Under the pieces are notes generated by a model. That model had not been told where the DNA came from, made no database searches, and saw nothing but the letters and a program-made list of their open reading frames with translations. Position numbers and translations under genes: made by a program. Below are positions 55,331 to 62,905 of a stretch of DNA of 62,905 nucleotides, piece by piece. The number at the start of each line of letters is the position of its first letter. The first letter of the stretch is position 1. Origin of the DNA: Trametes villosa (taxonomy: Eukaryota; Basidiomycota; Agaricomycetes; Polyporales; Polyporaceae); contig PUDQ02000062.1 of NCBI GenBank assembly GCA_002964805.2, positions 1-62,905 on the forward strand, given 5' to 3'.

Positions 55331-56726
55331 GCCTGGACCAGCCAAGGCCGGGAGCGTCCCCTCCAAGAGCAGAGGGTGCGTTGTGCCTGCACGTTCTTCA
55401 GCCCCGTTGAGGGTTTGGAAGGGAGTGCGAGCGGCAGCTGACCAAAAGCCTCATCAGCTCTCATCACAAAGTCAAATGCACCGGACGTACCTTCAGCGTG
55501 GGCACTGGCGCCCGTCAATGTCACCTTCGCCGCTGAAGCAGTCCTGGAATGGAGTCAGCAGGTGGAGGACCGGGTATTCATTGTCAGATAGATGGAGGGC
55601 GTGGGGAGGAGGAGGACATAGCCGAGAGGTGTTGGCTCGTTGGCTAAAGGGTGCTTGGTGGCCCATTCTTATAGTCCGCGCCAGAGTATTCCAGGAACCC
55701 CAAAAATTGCCCCCCCCCCCCGACCCCCCATTTGCAACGCAGCGTTCATGGCCCCCACGCGGAGTTGCAAAGCGCAGCAGGACAGTCCTCACAAAAAAAA
55801 GCAGGCCGTTCCAGCCCCCAGGTGAACGAGGAGGGCATGCCAAGTTCATCGTCCATGTGTGCTCGATCGCGTGCTGACCTCGGAGGACACATAACCGGCG
55901 ACATGCAAACAGAAGTGATCGACGGCTGGGGGAATCCAGAAAATATGCCCACAAAAATTGGGATGGGGCGTGTGGCTCCAGATCATGTGGACCCCATTTT
56001 GTGAACCGGAAGACGCGGCGGGTGTCCTAAAGCGGCGGAGCGGCCGTAAGTGAGCGCAGAGCCTAGCACGCCTCAGGGAATGCTGGATGGTCTGAACACC
56101 CCAAACAGTGACAAAGGCCAAGCCGTCTCCTTCAGACACGCAGTGTAGAGCAACAACCCCAGTGGCAGCTCAGCGGAGGGTAGCGATTTTTCCGTTGACA
56201 CTCCCTTCGAACTCGATCGCGGGCCGGGCCTGTGGGGCCACATAGCAGCCGCCCGGACGAAACCCAGACCCACAGACAGATTGTCGCGTTCAGGACGTGG
56301 TAGCCGGAACCGCTCAGGAGAATATACGGCCCTTGCTGAGCAAGCAGAGGACGTTGTGATTGGGCCTGGAGAGCAGAGGCAGCCTCAACGTGCGCGGCGC
56401 ACCCAACGCCGCTCTGGCCTGGTGTTGAGTTTGAATCATTTGCGAACAGCTGCAGCCCCATGGATATGTTCAAACAGGGCATTATACTACACGCGATAGA
56501 GGGCACGTACCATGCACAAATGGCGAATGAGGCTGGAATGACATGCCTGCGGGATGGTGGTTCTATATGATCACGTTGAAGGGCCTCTTGCAGGATCTTA
56601 TGTCAGCGGGTCGCCGGACTGGTATAAACGCTGTCATGCCGAGAGTCAGCCCCTGTGCCACTTTTTCCTTCGCGAGCACTCACACAGGCATACATGACTT
56701 TCATCCTTGGTGCATAGTCCGTCGTC
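55331..56726. other. Unassigned region
   Basis: Includes a 12-C homopolymer (55710-55721). Overlapping open frames on both strands, e.g. 55306-55524 minus, have no motif or splice support. Confidence 0.25.
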
Positions 56727-57049
56727 GTGACATGTTCCTTGCCTCATTGCCTGACAGCGAACACGACGACCCTGGCACGCGAGCTGTGGCTCGACGGTCA
56801 CGGTCGCTTGATCCGTGACACCTCCACGTTGCCCTTTCTTCCCCGCCACAGAATTCTTCCACTGCAGTACGACAACCTCGACAGCTGGCTGTGTGTCGAT
56901 CCTTGCGGGATGGATACAAGCTGCACAGCTCGGGTCCATCCTGACGTGGTCGGCACTGAGGAGCGTATGGAGGTTACGGTACGCCTGCAAGGTTTCATCG
57001 ACCACATTAGCCTCGGGATGCTAGGAAACTGGAACGGGTACATACTTGC
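56727..57049 (+). pseudogene. Exon fragment interrupted by the LTR of element E
   Basis: Plus-strand frame with plausible protein (LARELWLDGHGRLIRDTSTL, LPLQYDNLDSWLCVDPCG, VHPDVVGTEERMEVTVRLQ), open up to the base before TGTCGTGGAG at 57050. The overlapping minus-strand frame is also open. Not recognised. Confidence 0.3.
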
Positions 57050-57228
57050 TGTCGTGGAGACGACTAGACACCCTATTATTTTCCGCTTTTTCCCACCTTT
57101 TTACCTACATATTCACGAGCATAAGCACAGTACAAGTACAAAGCGCCCGAACACGGTCAGGTGACAGGACATGTGATCGCGTCCATTCCTAGTATGTAGC
57201 TCCTTGTTCATTGAGCGGCCTTGTTCCC

Positions 57229-57390
57229 ATTATGGTTGTTCTATTGTTCCCTCATTCTATTGTTCCCTTGTTCCTAGTTTGTGCATGGCTTTGTTCTCCC
57301 ACCTATTGTTCCGCATTTAGCCACACTATTGTTCCTCGTTGTATTGTTCCTTTGTTCTTTGTTTAGGCACGCTATTGTTCACCCTTGTTA
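57229..57390 (+). repeat. Array of CTATTGTTCC-type words in the U3 of element E
   Basis: About eight copies of TATTGTTC or close variants, irregularly spaced by ~12-40 bp. Their position upstream of the TATA box suggests repeated activator sites. Confidence 0.5.
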
Positions 57391-57618
57391 CAACGGTACG
57401 ATCGGATCGGACCCGGACCCTGTCCCCGCCTCGTGTTCCCCTCATGCTTACCTCGTGTTACTGATGTGGATGGACTTCGTGCGGATACGGTGCAGCTACG
57501 TTGAGGCAGTGCCTCATGGTTACCTTATGTACAACACGAGGCTACGCCTCATGGATACGGCCCTGTTACCTACAGACTCGCCTCCTCTGATACACGCTGT
57601 TACCTCATGGCTTGCATG

Positions 57619-57665
57619 TATATATGTACCAAGTGGAGAGCTGAGGATGTCCCTCAGCTCGACCT
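57619..57665 (+). promoter_or_regulatory. TATA box and predicted RNA start of element E
   Basis: TATATAT at 57619-57625 lies ~35 bp before AGCTCGACCT (57656-57665), the segment complementary to the primer-binding site. Confidence 0.55.
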
Positions 57666-57768
57666 AGTTATCTATCACCTTCGAACCCCTGAACTCGAGG
57701 CTCACTCTCTGCTCGTTAGACCCTTGCACCTGAACGTTATTACGACCCCTAGGTGTCGTCTTAACATA

Positions 57769-57778
57769 AGGTCGAGCT
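57769..57778 (+). promoter_or_regulatory. Self-priming primer-binding site of element E
   Basis: AGGTCGAGCT, 2 nt after the LTR, is perfectly complementary to AGCTCGACCT at 57656-57665. The related element B has AGGTCAAGAT here with a matching change in its R segment, i.e. covariation of the two sites. Confidence 0.75.
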
Positions 57779-57876
57779 CGTCTACCCGCCAGTCGATCTG
57801 TCTAGATCCAGACTATCTAGCCTGAACCACCGAACGAACCGCTACCGTTGGGAACGGTAGCACAAGACGAATCAAG

Positions 57877-58401
57877 ACGGAGCCGGTACCAGGAAGGAGC
57901 CAGCATTGGGCCTTCAACCCGAACACCAACCTCGTCTACCGAACTGAAAGGCTCGTCTACCCGGACGCACAGCACGAGTGGTGGTACTTTGACCAGCTCG
58001 ATAACCCGCCATTTACCGAACCGACCTACGCAGAACTCCGAAGAGAGCTTCCCCACTACGACCAGGCGTACCAGGAACTCACAGGAAGAGAACCCTCACG
58101 ACCGAGGGTAACGCCGAACCCGATCCCAGTTGAACAACTTGCGGACACACTCGCGCAAGTCCAGTTGACACCCAGAGAACCCGAAGCCAATTCAGGAAGC
58201 AGTTCCTCAGAAAGTGGATCCAGGAGATCTACGACGAGCACGACCGCATCCGTGACACCGAACCCGCCAATCCGGATCCACGACCCCACCGATCCCGAGA
58301 ACACCCCGACTATTGCTCACGTCGAGCCAGAACCCGAACAAGAACGCGAACCTGAACCTGAGCCCGAACCCGAACCCGAAGACCCGCAACCAGCAGCAGC
58401 C
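57877..58401 (+). other. AUG-free gag-frame extension in the leader of element E
   Basis: There is no ATG in any frame from the predicted RNA start (57656) to the gag ATG (58402). After a TGA at ~57824 the gag frame is open throughout, and its translation is clearly protein-like: QHWAFNPNTNLVYRTERLVY, HEWWYFDQLDNPPFTEPTYA, LRRELPHYDQAYQELTG, then a Ser/Glu/Pro tail. An ACG at 57877 in the context AAGACGG is one possible start, 175 codons before the AUG; a spliced exon is another. Aromatic content and codon-like composition argue for real coding. Confidence 0.6.
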
Positions 58402-59400
58402 ATGGCGGATAACAACAACCATGCGAACCAACCGAGGCTGAAGATGCCCCCGGAGTTCACCGGAGAACGAGGAGAAGTCAAGGGATGGCTCCAGAAGTGC
58501 TCCCTCTACTTCACGTTCAACAAGACCCAATTTCCCGACGATGAGAAGAAGGTCATCTTCGCGCTCATGCTCATGACCGATGGGAACGCCGGATCATGGG
58601 CAGTCGACTTCATCAATCAAGCCCAAGCCCAAGGACAGGCGGCAGCAGCTCAAGGACAGGCCGCGGAACCGAACCCACCGAACTATGGCACCTGGACAGG
58701 ATTCTGCGACTCCATCCGCGAGTCCTTTGAAGACATCGATGACGCTGCCAGTGCCAGAGTCCTCCTTCGAAACCTCGATCAAGGGAAGAAGAGCGTCGAA
58801 GAATACATTGTCGACTTCAAAAACATCATCTCTCGATGCGGAATCACTCAATATGAAGTCATCGCTGACTTCTTCTATCAGGGACTCGACCGCGGACTCC
58901 GCAGAAGTATATTCAACCAGGCAACGTTGCCCACTACCGCCGGAGACCTATACAAGACCGCGGCTCGATTCGAACAGCAGCGGCTCCTGGGAAGGAGCTA
59001 CGACCAAGGAGGACAGAACCACAAGAAGGACAAGTTTGTTCCACGTCGCTTCCACCATGGACCCTCGAAGGAGAAGGACCCCGACGCGATGGACGTGGAC
59101 CGGATGACTGCCGAAGAACGCGACAAGCACTACAAGGAAGGAAGATGCTTCACCTGTCACGAGATTGGACATCTCTCGAGGAACTGTCCCACAAGGAAGG
59201 GCAAAGGAAGAACACCCTACAAGAGGAACCGCGTCGTGGAAGCCGAAGAAGAAAACAAGGAAGATACGGACAACGAAGAACCTTCCACCCCCGCCGGCAC
59301 CAGAACTCTCTTCACGAACAGGATGCGTACCATCCTTGAAGGAATGAGTGCGGAGGATAGGATGGAGGCGGCAAAGGAGATTATCGAAGGGGGTTTTTGA
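58402..59400 (+). CDS. gag: Gag polyprotein of element E
   Basis: 332 aa from the first AUG of the predicted transcript (MADNNNHANQPRLKMPPEF). The capsid-type region covers ~15-185 (FTGERGEVKGWLQKCSLYFT, FALMLMTDGNAGSWAVDF, SARVLLRNLDQGKKSVEEYI, FFYQGLDRGLRRSIF). A basic linker and the DPDAMDVDRMTAEERDKHY motif lead to one canonical CX2CX4HX4C knuckle (CFTCHEIGHLSRNC). It has a single knuckle where element B has an irregular pair. The C-terminus ends GGT TTT TGA with pol in the -1 frame. A longer N-terminal form is possible. Confidence 0.9.
   Translation: MADNNNHANQPRLKMPPEFTGERGEVKGWLQKCSLYFTFNKTQFPDDEKKVIFALMLMTDGNAGSWAVDFINQAQAQGQAAAAQGQAAEPNPPNYGTWTGFCDSIRESFEDIDDAASARVLLRNLDQGKKSVEEYIVDFKNIISRCGITQYEVIADFFYQGLDRGLRRSIFNQATLPTTAGDLYKTAARFEQQRLLGRSYDQGGQNHKKDKFVPRRFHHGPSKEKDPDAMDVDRMTAEERDKHYKEGRCFTCHEIGHLSRNCPTRKGKGRTPYKRNRVVEAEEENKEDTDNEEPSTPAGTRTLFTNRMRTILEGMSAEDRMEAAKEIIEGGF
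59391..59400 (+). promoter_or_regulatory. Candidate -1 frameshift site at the gag stop of element E
   Basis: Gag reads GGT TTT TGA. Slipping back one base on the five T residues reads TTG AGC TCG and enters the pol frame, which is open from here (LSSWRAPTSQPRTQVRAVI) before the first pol ATG at 59454. Same layout as element B. Confidence 0.65.
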
Positions 59401-62400
59401 GCTCGTGGCGCGCCCCGACGTCGCAGCCACGCACGCAGGTCCGTGCAGTGATCATGGCTAATTTATCAAAGCAATCTATGCGGATTCCCATCGCCATAAC
59501 CACGGACCGAACCGTCGAAGCCAATGCCCTCATCGACACAGGAGCACAAGACTCCTTCATCGACTACCGATACGCAACGAAGAAGAAGTTCAAGACTCAG
59601 GAACTACGGAACCCTATCCAAGTCCGCAATGCAGACGGCACTGCAAATCAACAAGGAACCATTCGGAAATACGTGGTACTGGAAATCGAAGCCGGGGGAC
59701 ATCAACATCTAGTCCGCTTCCTCATCACGTCACTAGGAAAAGAGGCCATCATCCTAGGACTACCATGGTTGCAGCGCGTCAACGCCGAAATCGACTTCAA
59801 CAAAGGGACGCTCCGGGTGGATCCAGCCCGAGTAAACCTCACAATAGCAGAAGCGATCCGGACCAGATACCTCCCAGGACAGGACAAGTTTACCGGTCGA
59901 CCAATTCGGAACGCGACGATAACCAATGAACCAAGCAAGAACCCGCCACCACCGGAAGAAAAGGTCTTCGCAGAATTACCACCACTACGGGAACCAGACG
60001 ATCAACCCTACGACACGGACCTCGTCATCTCGTACATTTCCAGACAACCAGGACATGTCACCGAGTGGCACGGTGACCTCCCTAAACAGGGGGACGCACT
60101 CACGCAAGAACAACCAGACGAAAAAGGAGAACGAAGGAACCGACGAGGCCCCACCATCGGAAGAATTCACGTAGCACCACACGGAACCCGATTCAACTAC
60201 TCCATGAACCTATGGATCCGAGCCAAGATCAACCCAGCCATGGCCATGGCACAGCAAGCGCACGACAAGACCCAGCATGAGATCCCTACGCCATATCAAG
60301 ATTATGCATCAGTCTTCGAGAAGAAAGCGGCAGAACGATTCCCGTCCTCGCGTCCCTGGGACCACGCTATCGACCTCAAACCGGACTTTGTGCCAAAGGA
60401 CTTCAAGCCATACCGACTCTCACCCCAGGAACAGAAGGCAGCCGACGACTTCATCGACGAGAACCTACGCAAGGGCTACATCCGAGAATCCAAGTCCCCA
60501 ATGGCATCACCACTATTCTTCGTAGGAAAGAAGGACGGATCTCTTCGACCATGTCAAGACTACCGATATCTCAACGAAGGAACTATCAAGAACGCCTACC
60601 CGCTACCCCTGGTATCTGAGCTAGTTGACAAGCTCCAAGGGGCGAAGATCTTCTCGAAACTGGATCTGCGATCAGGATACAACAACGTACGAATCAAGGA
60701 TGGAGACCAATGGAAGGCGGCCTTCAAGTCACATCGAGGACTATTCGAACCGATGGTCATGTTCTTCGGCCTGTGCAACTCTCCAGCCACGTTCCAAGCC
60801 ATGATGAACGCACTCTTCAAGGACATGATCGACGAAGGATGGCTCGTCATCTACATGGACGACATCCTTATATTCTCCAGAGACAAGGAAGAACATGAAG
60901 CCCGAACACGACGTGTCCTCGAACGACTACGAGACAACGACCTGTACCTCAAGCTAGACAAGTGCATCTTCGACGCCCCGGAAGTGGAATACCTCGGCAT
61001 GATCATCCGCGAAAATCACGTCGCCATGGACCCAGTGAAACTCAAGGGGATACAAGACTGGAAGGAACCCTCGGACGTCAAAGGAGTCCGATCATTCCTA
61101 GGCTTCGGCAACTTCTACCGACGCTTCATCGACCACTTCGCAGAAATAGCGCGACCACTACACGACCTAACCCGTAAAGACAAGAAATGGGAATGGTCCG
61201 CGGCGTGCCAACAAGCGTTCGACGAACTGAAGAAGCGCTTCACATCCGCCCCCGTCCTGCTCATGCCAGACAGCACTCAACCGTTCTATGTCGAATCTGA
61301 CGCCTCCGACTTCGCATCAGGAGCGGTACTACGACAACGAGACCTCAACGGAGACCTCCACCCCTGCGCATACCTCTCGAAAGGGTTCCCCGAAGCAGAA
61401 CGGAACTATGAAATCTACGACAAGGAACTCCTAGGCATCGTACGCGCCCTACAGGAATGGAGGCACTATCTGCTCGGAGCGCCTCATCCAGTCGCCATCC
61501 TCTCCGATCACAAGAACCTGACATACTACCGACAAGCACAACGACTCAACCGACGACAAGCGCGATGGCTCCTTTTCCTATCAGAATTCGACATTCATCT
61601 TGAACACGTACCCGGAAAGAACATGATACAATCCGACACCCTATCGCGAAGACACGACCTCACACCCGACAAAACCAAGGACAATACAGACAAGGTCATG
61701 CTTCCTGACCACCTATTCCTACGCCTCGTCGACACCGAACTCTCCACCCGGTTCAAGGAATTCGCCACCAAAGATCGAGTCTTCCAAACTATCCACCAAG
61801 CCCTGGCGACAGGAACAATCCCTCCCATCAAGTCAGCACTGTCGAATTGGAAGGAAGAAGACGGCTGTATTTTCTTCAAGAACCGATGCTACGTACCAGC
61901 CGACGAACAACTACGAAAAGATCTGATCAGACAACACCACGACACACCGGCTATGGGACACCCGGGCAAATTCAAGACCCTCGAGTTACTGCGACGAACA
62001 TACTGGTGGCCAGGAATGCACACTATGGTATCAAGATTCGTGGAAGGATGCGCCGAATGCCAACAGAACAAGATCAACACGCACCCGACGGTACCCCCAC
62101 TGCAGCCAATCCCAGCGACCGGTGTCACCCGCCCTTGGCAGCAGATGACCATCGACCTCATCACAGACCTCCCTGACTCCGACGGGAAGGATTCTGTCAT
62201 GACCATGGTAGATCATGGCCTTACAAAGGGGGCAATCTTCGCAACATGCAACAAAACCATCGACGCCGAAGGAACCGCACGAATTATCTATGTCAACGTC
62301 TACCGACGATTCGGACTACCAGACAAGATCATCTCCGATCGAGGACCCCAGTTTGTCTCCCACGTGTTCAGGGAACTTGGCAGACTTCTCAAGATCACCT

Positions 62401-62905
62401 TATCCCCGAGTACTGCCTATCATCCGCAGACGGATGGCCAATCCGAACGAACCAATCAAGAACTGGAAGTCTATCTCCGAATCTTCTGCGCAGGACGACC
62501 GGACACATGGGCACGACACCTCATCGACGCAGAAGTCGCGCACAACCAACGCCTTCACTCAGCACGCAACGCCTCCCCGTTCTACCTCACCATGGGATAC
62601 AACCCCACTCTCATCCCGATCGCCTATCCGAAAACGAACGTACCCCTCGTGGAAGAACGCCTCACGGAACTTCAGAAAGCCCGAGATGAAGCCCTAGCCG
62701 CACACAAACTCGCACGACAAGTCATGCAGGACAGGATCACGGGAAAGTTCACGCCATTCAAGCTGGGTCAGAAGGTATGGCTCGAAGGGAAGAATCTCCG
62801 ACTATCCTACGCGTCCAGGAAACTCGCACCAAAACGAGAAGGACCCTTCGAGATCGCTGAAGTCCTCGGCCCGCTCAATTATCGGCTCAAGCTCCCACCA
62901 GCATG
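59397..62905 (+). CDS. pol: Pol polyprotein of element E (protease-RT-RNase H-integrase), 3' end outside the window
   Basis: 1169 codons open to the last base. Protease: NALIDTGAQDSFID, with IILGLPWLQRV. RT: ESKSPMASPLFFVGKKDGSL, YPLPLVSELVDKL, VMFFGLCNSPATFQAMM and the catalytic YMDD (VIYMDDILIFS). RNase H: ESDASDFASGAVL, YDKELLGIV, SDHKNLTYY and SDTLSRR. Integrase: HHDTPAMGHPG..CAECQ finger, then D,D,E core (MTIDLITDLP, SDRGPQFV, HPQTDGQSERTNQE) and the start of the C-terminal domain (FKLGQKVWLEGKN). A chromodomain, if present, lies beyond the window. No stop or missing catalytic residue seen. An in-frame ATG at 59454 could allow independent initiation, but the -1 junction makes a Gag-Pol fusion more likely. 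Confidence 0.92.
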   Translation, partial: MSSWRAPTSQPRTQVRAVIMANLSKQSMRIPIAITTDRTVEANALIDTGAQDSFIDYRYATKKKFKTQELRNPIQVRNADGTANQQGTIRKYVVLEIEAGGHQHLVRFLITSLGKEAIILGLPWLQRVNAEIDFNKGTLRVDPARVNLTIAEAIRTRYLPGQDKFTGRPIRNATITNEPSKNPPPPEEKVFAELPPLREPDDQPYDTDLVISYISRQPGHVTEWHGDLPKQGDALTQEQPDEKGERRNRRGPTIGRIHVAPHGTRFNYSMNLWIRAKINPAMAMAQQAHDKTQHEIPTPYQDYASVFEKKAAERFPSSRPWDHAIDLKPDFVPKDFKPYRLSPQEQKAADDFIDENLRKGYIRESKSPMASPLFFVGKKDGSLRPCQDYRYLNEGTIKNAYPLPLVSELVDKLQGAKIFSKLDLRSGYNNVRIKDGDQWKAAFKSHRGLFEPMVMFFGLCNSPATFQAMMNALFKDMIDEGWLVIYMDDILIFSRDKEEHEARTRRVLERLRDNDLYLKLDKCIFDAPEVEYLGMIIRENHVAMDPVKLKGIQDWKEPSDVKGVRSFLGFGNFYRRFIDHFAEIARPLHDLTRKDKKWEWSAACQQAFDELKKRFTSAPVLLMPDSTQPFYVESDASDFASGAVLRQRDLNGDLHPCAYLSKGFPEAERNYEIYDKELLGIVRALQEWRHYLLGAPHPVAILSDHKNLTYYRQAQRLNRRQARWLLFLSEFDIHLEHVPGKNMIQSDTLSRRHDLTPDKTKDNTDKVMLPDHLFLRLVDTELSTRFKEFATKDRVFQTIHQALATGTIPPIKSALSNWKEEDGCIFFKNRCYVPADEQLRKDLIRQHHDTPAMGHPGKFKTLELLRRTYWWPGMHTMVSRFVEGCAECQQNKINTHPTVPPLQPIPATGVTRPWQQMTIDLITDLPDSDGKDSVMTMVDHGLTKGAIFATCNKTIDAEGTARIIYVNVYRRFGLPDKIISDRGPQFVSHVFRELGRLLKITLSPSTAYHPQTDGQSERTNQELEVYLRIFCAGRPDTWARHLIDAEVAHNQRLHSARNASPFYLTMGYNPTLIPIAYPKTNVPLVEERLTELQKARDEALAAHKLARQVMQDRITGKFTPFKLGQKVWLEGKNLRLSYASRKLAPKREGPFEIAEVLGPLNYRLKLPPA

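Larger units (their letters stand above)
57050..57766 (+). repeat. 5' LTR of element E
   Basis: 717 bp from TGTCGTGGAG to TCTTAACA. The start matches the LTR of element B; the end is fixed by the self-priming site 2 nt later, the same offset as in B and D. The U3 has a tandem-like run of TATTGTTC words and the R region begins at ~57656. Confidence 0.7.
57050..62905 (+). mobile_element. Ty3/gypsy element E, 5' LTR to integrase, running off the window
   Basis: 5' LTR (57050-57766), self-priming site, 635-nt AUG-free leader, gag (58402-59400) and pol in the -1 frame, open to the last base of the window. No inactivating change is visible, so this copy may be active. LTR start TGTCGTGGAGACGACTAGAC is shared with element B, so both belong to one broader lineage, though coding sequences differ clearly. 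The 3' LTR and target duplication lie outside. Confidence 0.9.

Noticed and set aside
55710..55721. Run of 12 C as a regulatory or frameshift signal
   Set aside because: No supported coding sequence around it; a simple homopolymer that may also be a sequencing artefact.

Overview
The window looks like a repeat-rich chromosomal region of a basidiomycete fungus, probably an agaricomycete. The evidence is chromodomain-bearing Ty3/gypsy elements, host-type genes with many ~50-nt GT..AG introns with CTRAY branch sites, and a multi-exon Crypton-type tyrosine recombinase with a GCR1_C-like C-terminus. One 23-base N run (20098-20120) marks a scaffold gap.

Layout. 1-~6790 (+): 3' part of Ty3 element A: broken Pol, then an 855-codon ORF between integrase and polypurine tract, then the start of a 3' LTR; the whole element is densely sown with short perfect inverted repeats. 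8180-14811 (-): element B, a complete and apparently intact Ty3 element with 458-bp LTRs and a 5-bp target duplication (GTAGG). 14875-15282 and 15550-19741 (-): a small two-exon gene and an intact 17-exon Crypton-like recombinase. 20121-~27460: CpG-dense, then unremarkable sequence without a credible gene. 27478-28680: CAAGAC-motif cluster with a tRNA-like (SINE-type) promoter. 28960-32922 (+): decayed element D, cut off inside its reverse transcriptase. 33774-39660: a 5.9-kb AT-rich palindromic element with ~2.9-kb inverted arms and a TA target duplication; relatives lie at 39661-41861 and 52789-~55330. 46260-48380 (-): a Ty1/copia Pol fragment lying in a basic AT-hook-like gene (48390-49730). 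50848-51228 (+) and 51346-52788 (-): an uncharacterised gene piece and a decayed uncharacterised gene, the latter cut by the palindromic element. 57050-62905 (+): element E, the 5' LTR, gag and an open pol of a Ty3 element running off the window.

How the parts relate. Elements B, D and E are different in sequence but share a replication and expression plan readable from DNA. Each has 10-11 nt just downstream of a TATA box in the LTR that are exactly complementary to a site exactly 2 nt after the 5' LTR, the signature of Tf1/sushi-type self-priming. Each encodes pol in the -1 frame with a slippery run on the gag stop codon (U UUU UAG in B, U UUU UGA in E, the canonical A AAA AAC followed by UAG in D). 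B and E also have ~750-900-nt leaders with no usable AUG, whose last ~116-175 codons are open in the gag frame, suggesting non-AUG or spliced long Gag isoforms.

Exon boundaries, frameshift sites and self-primers are read directly from the sequence. Family names rest on remembered motifs, and no database search was possible.
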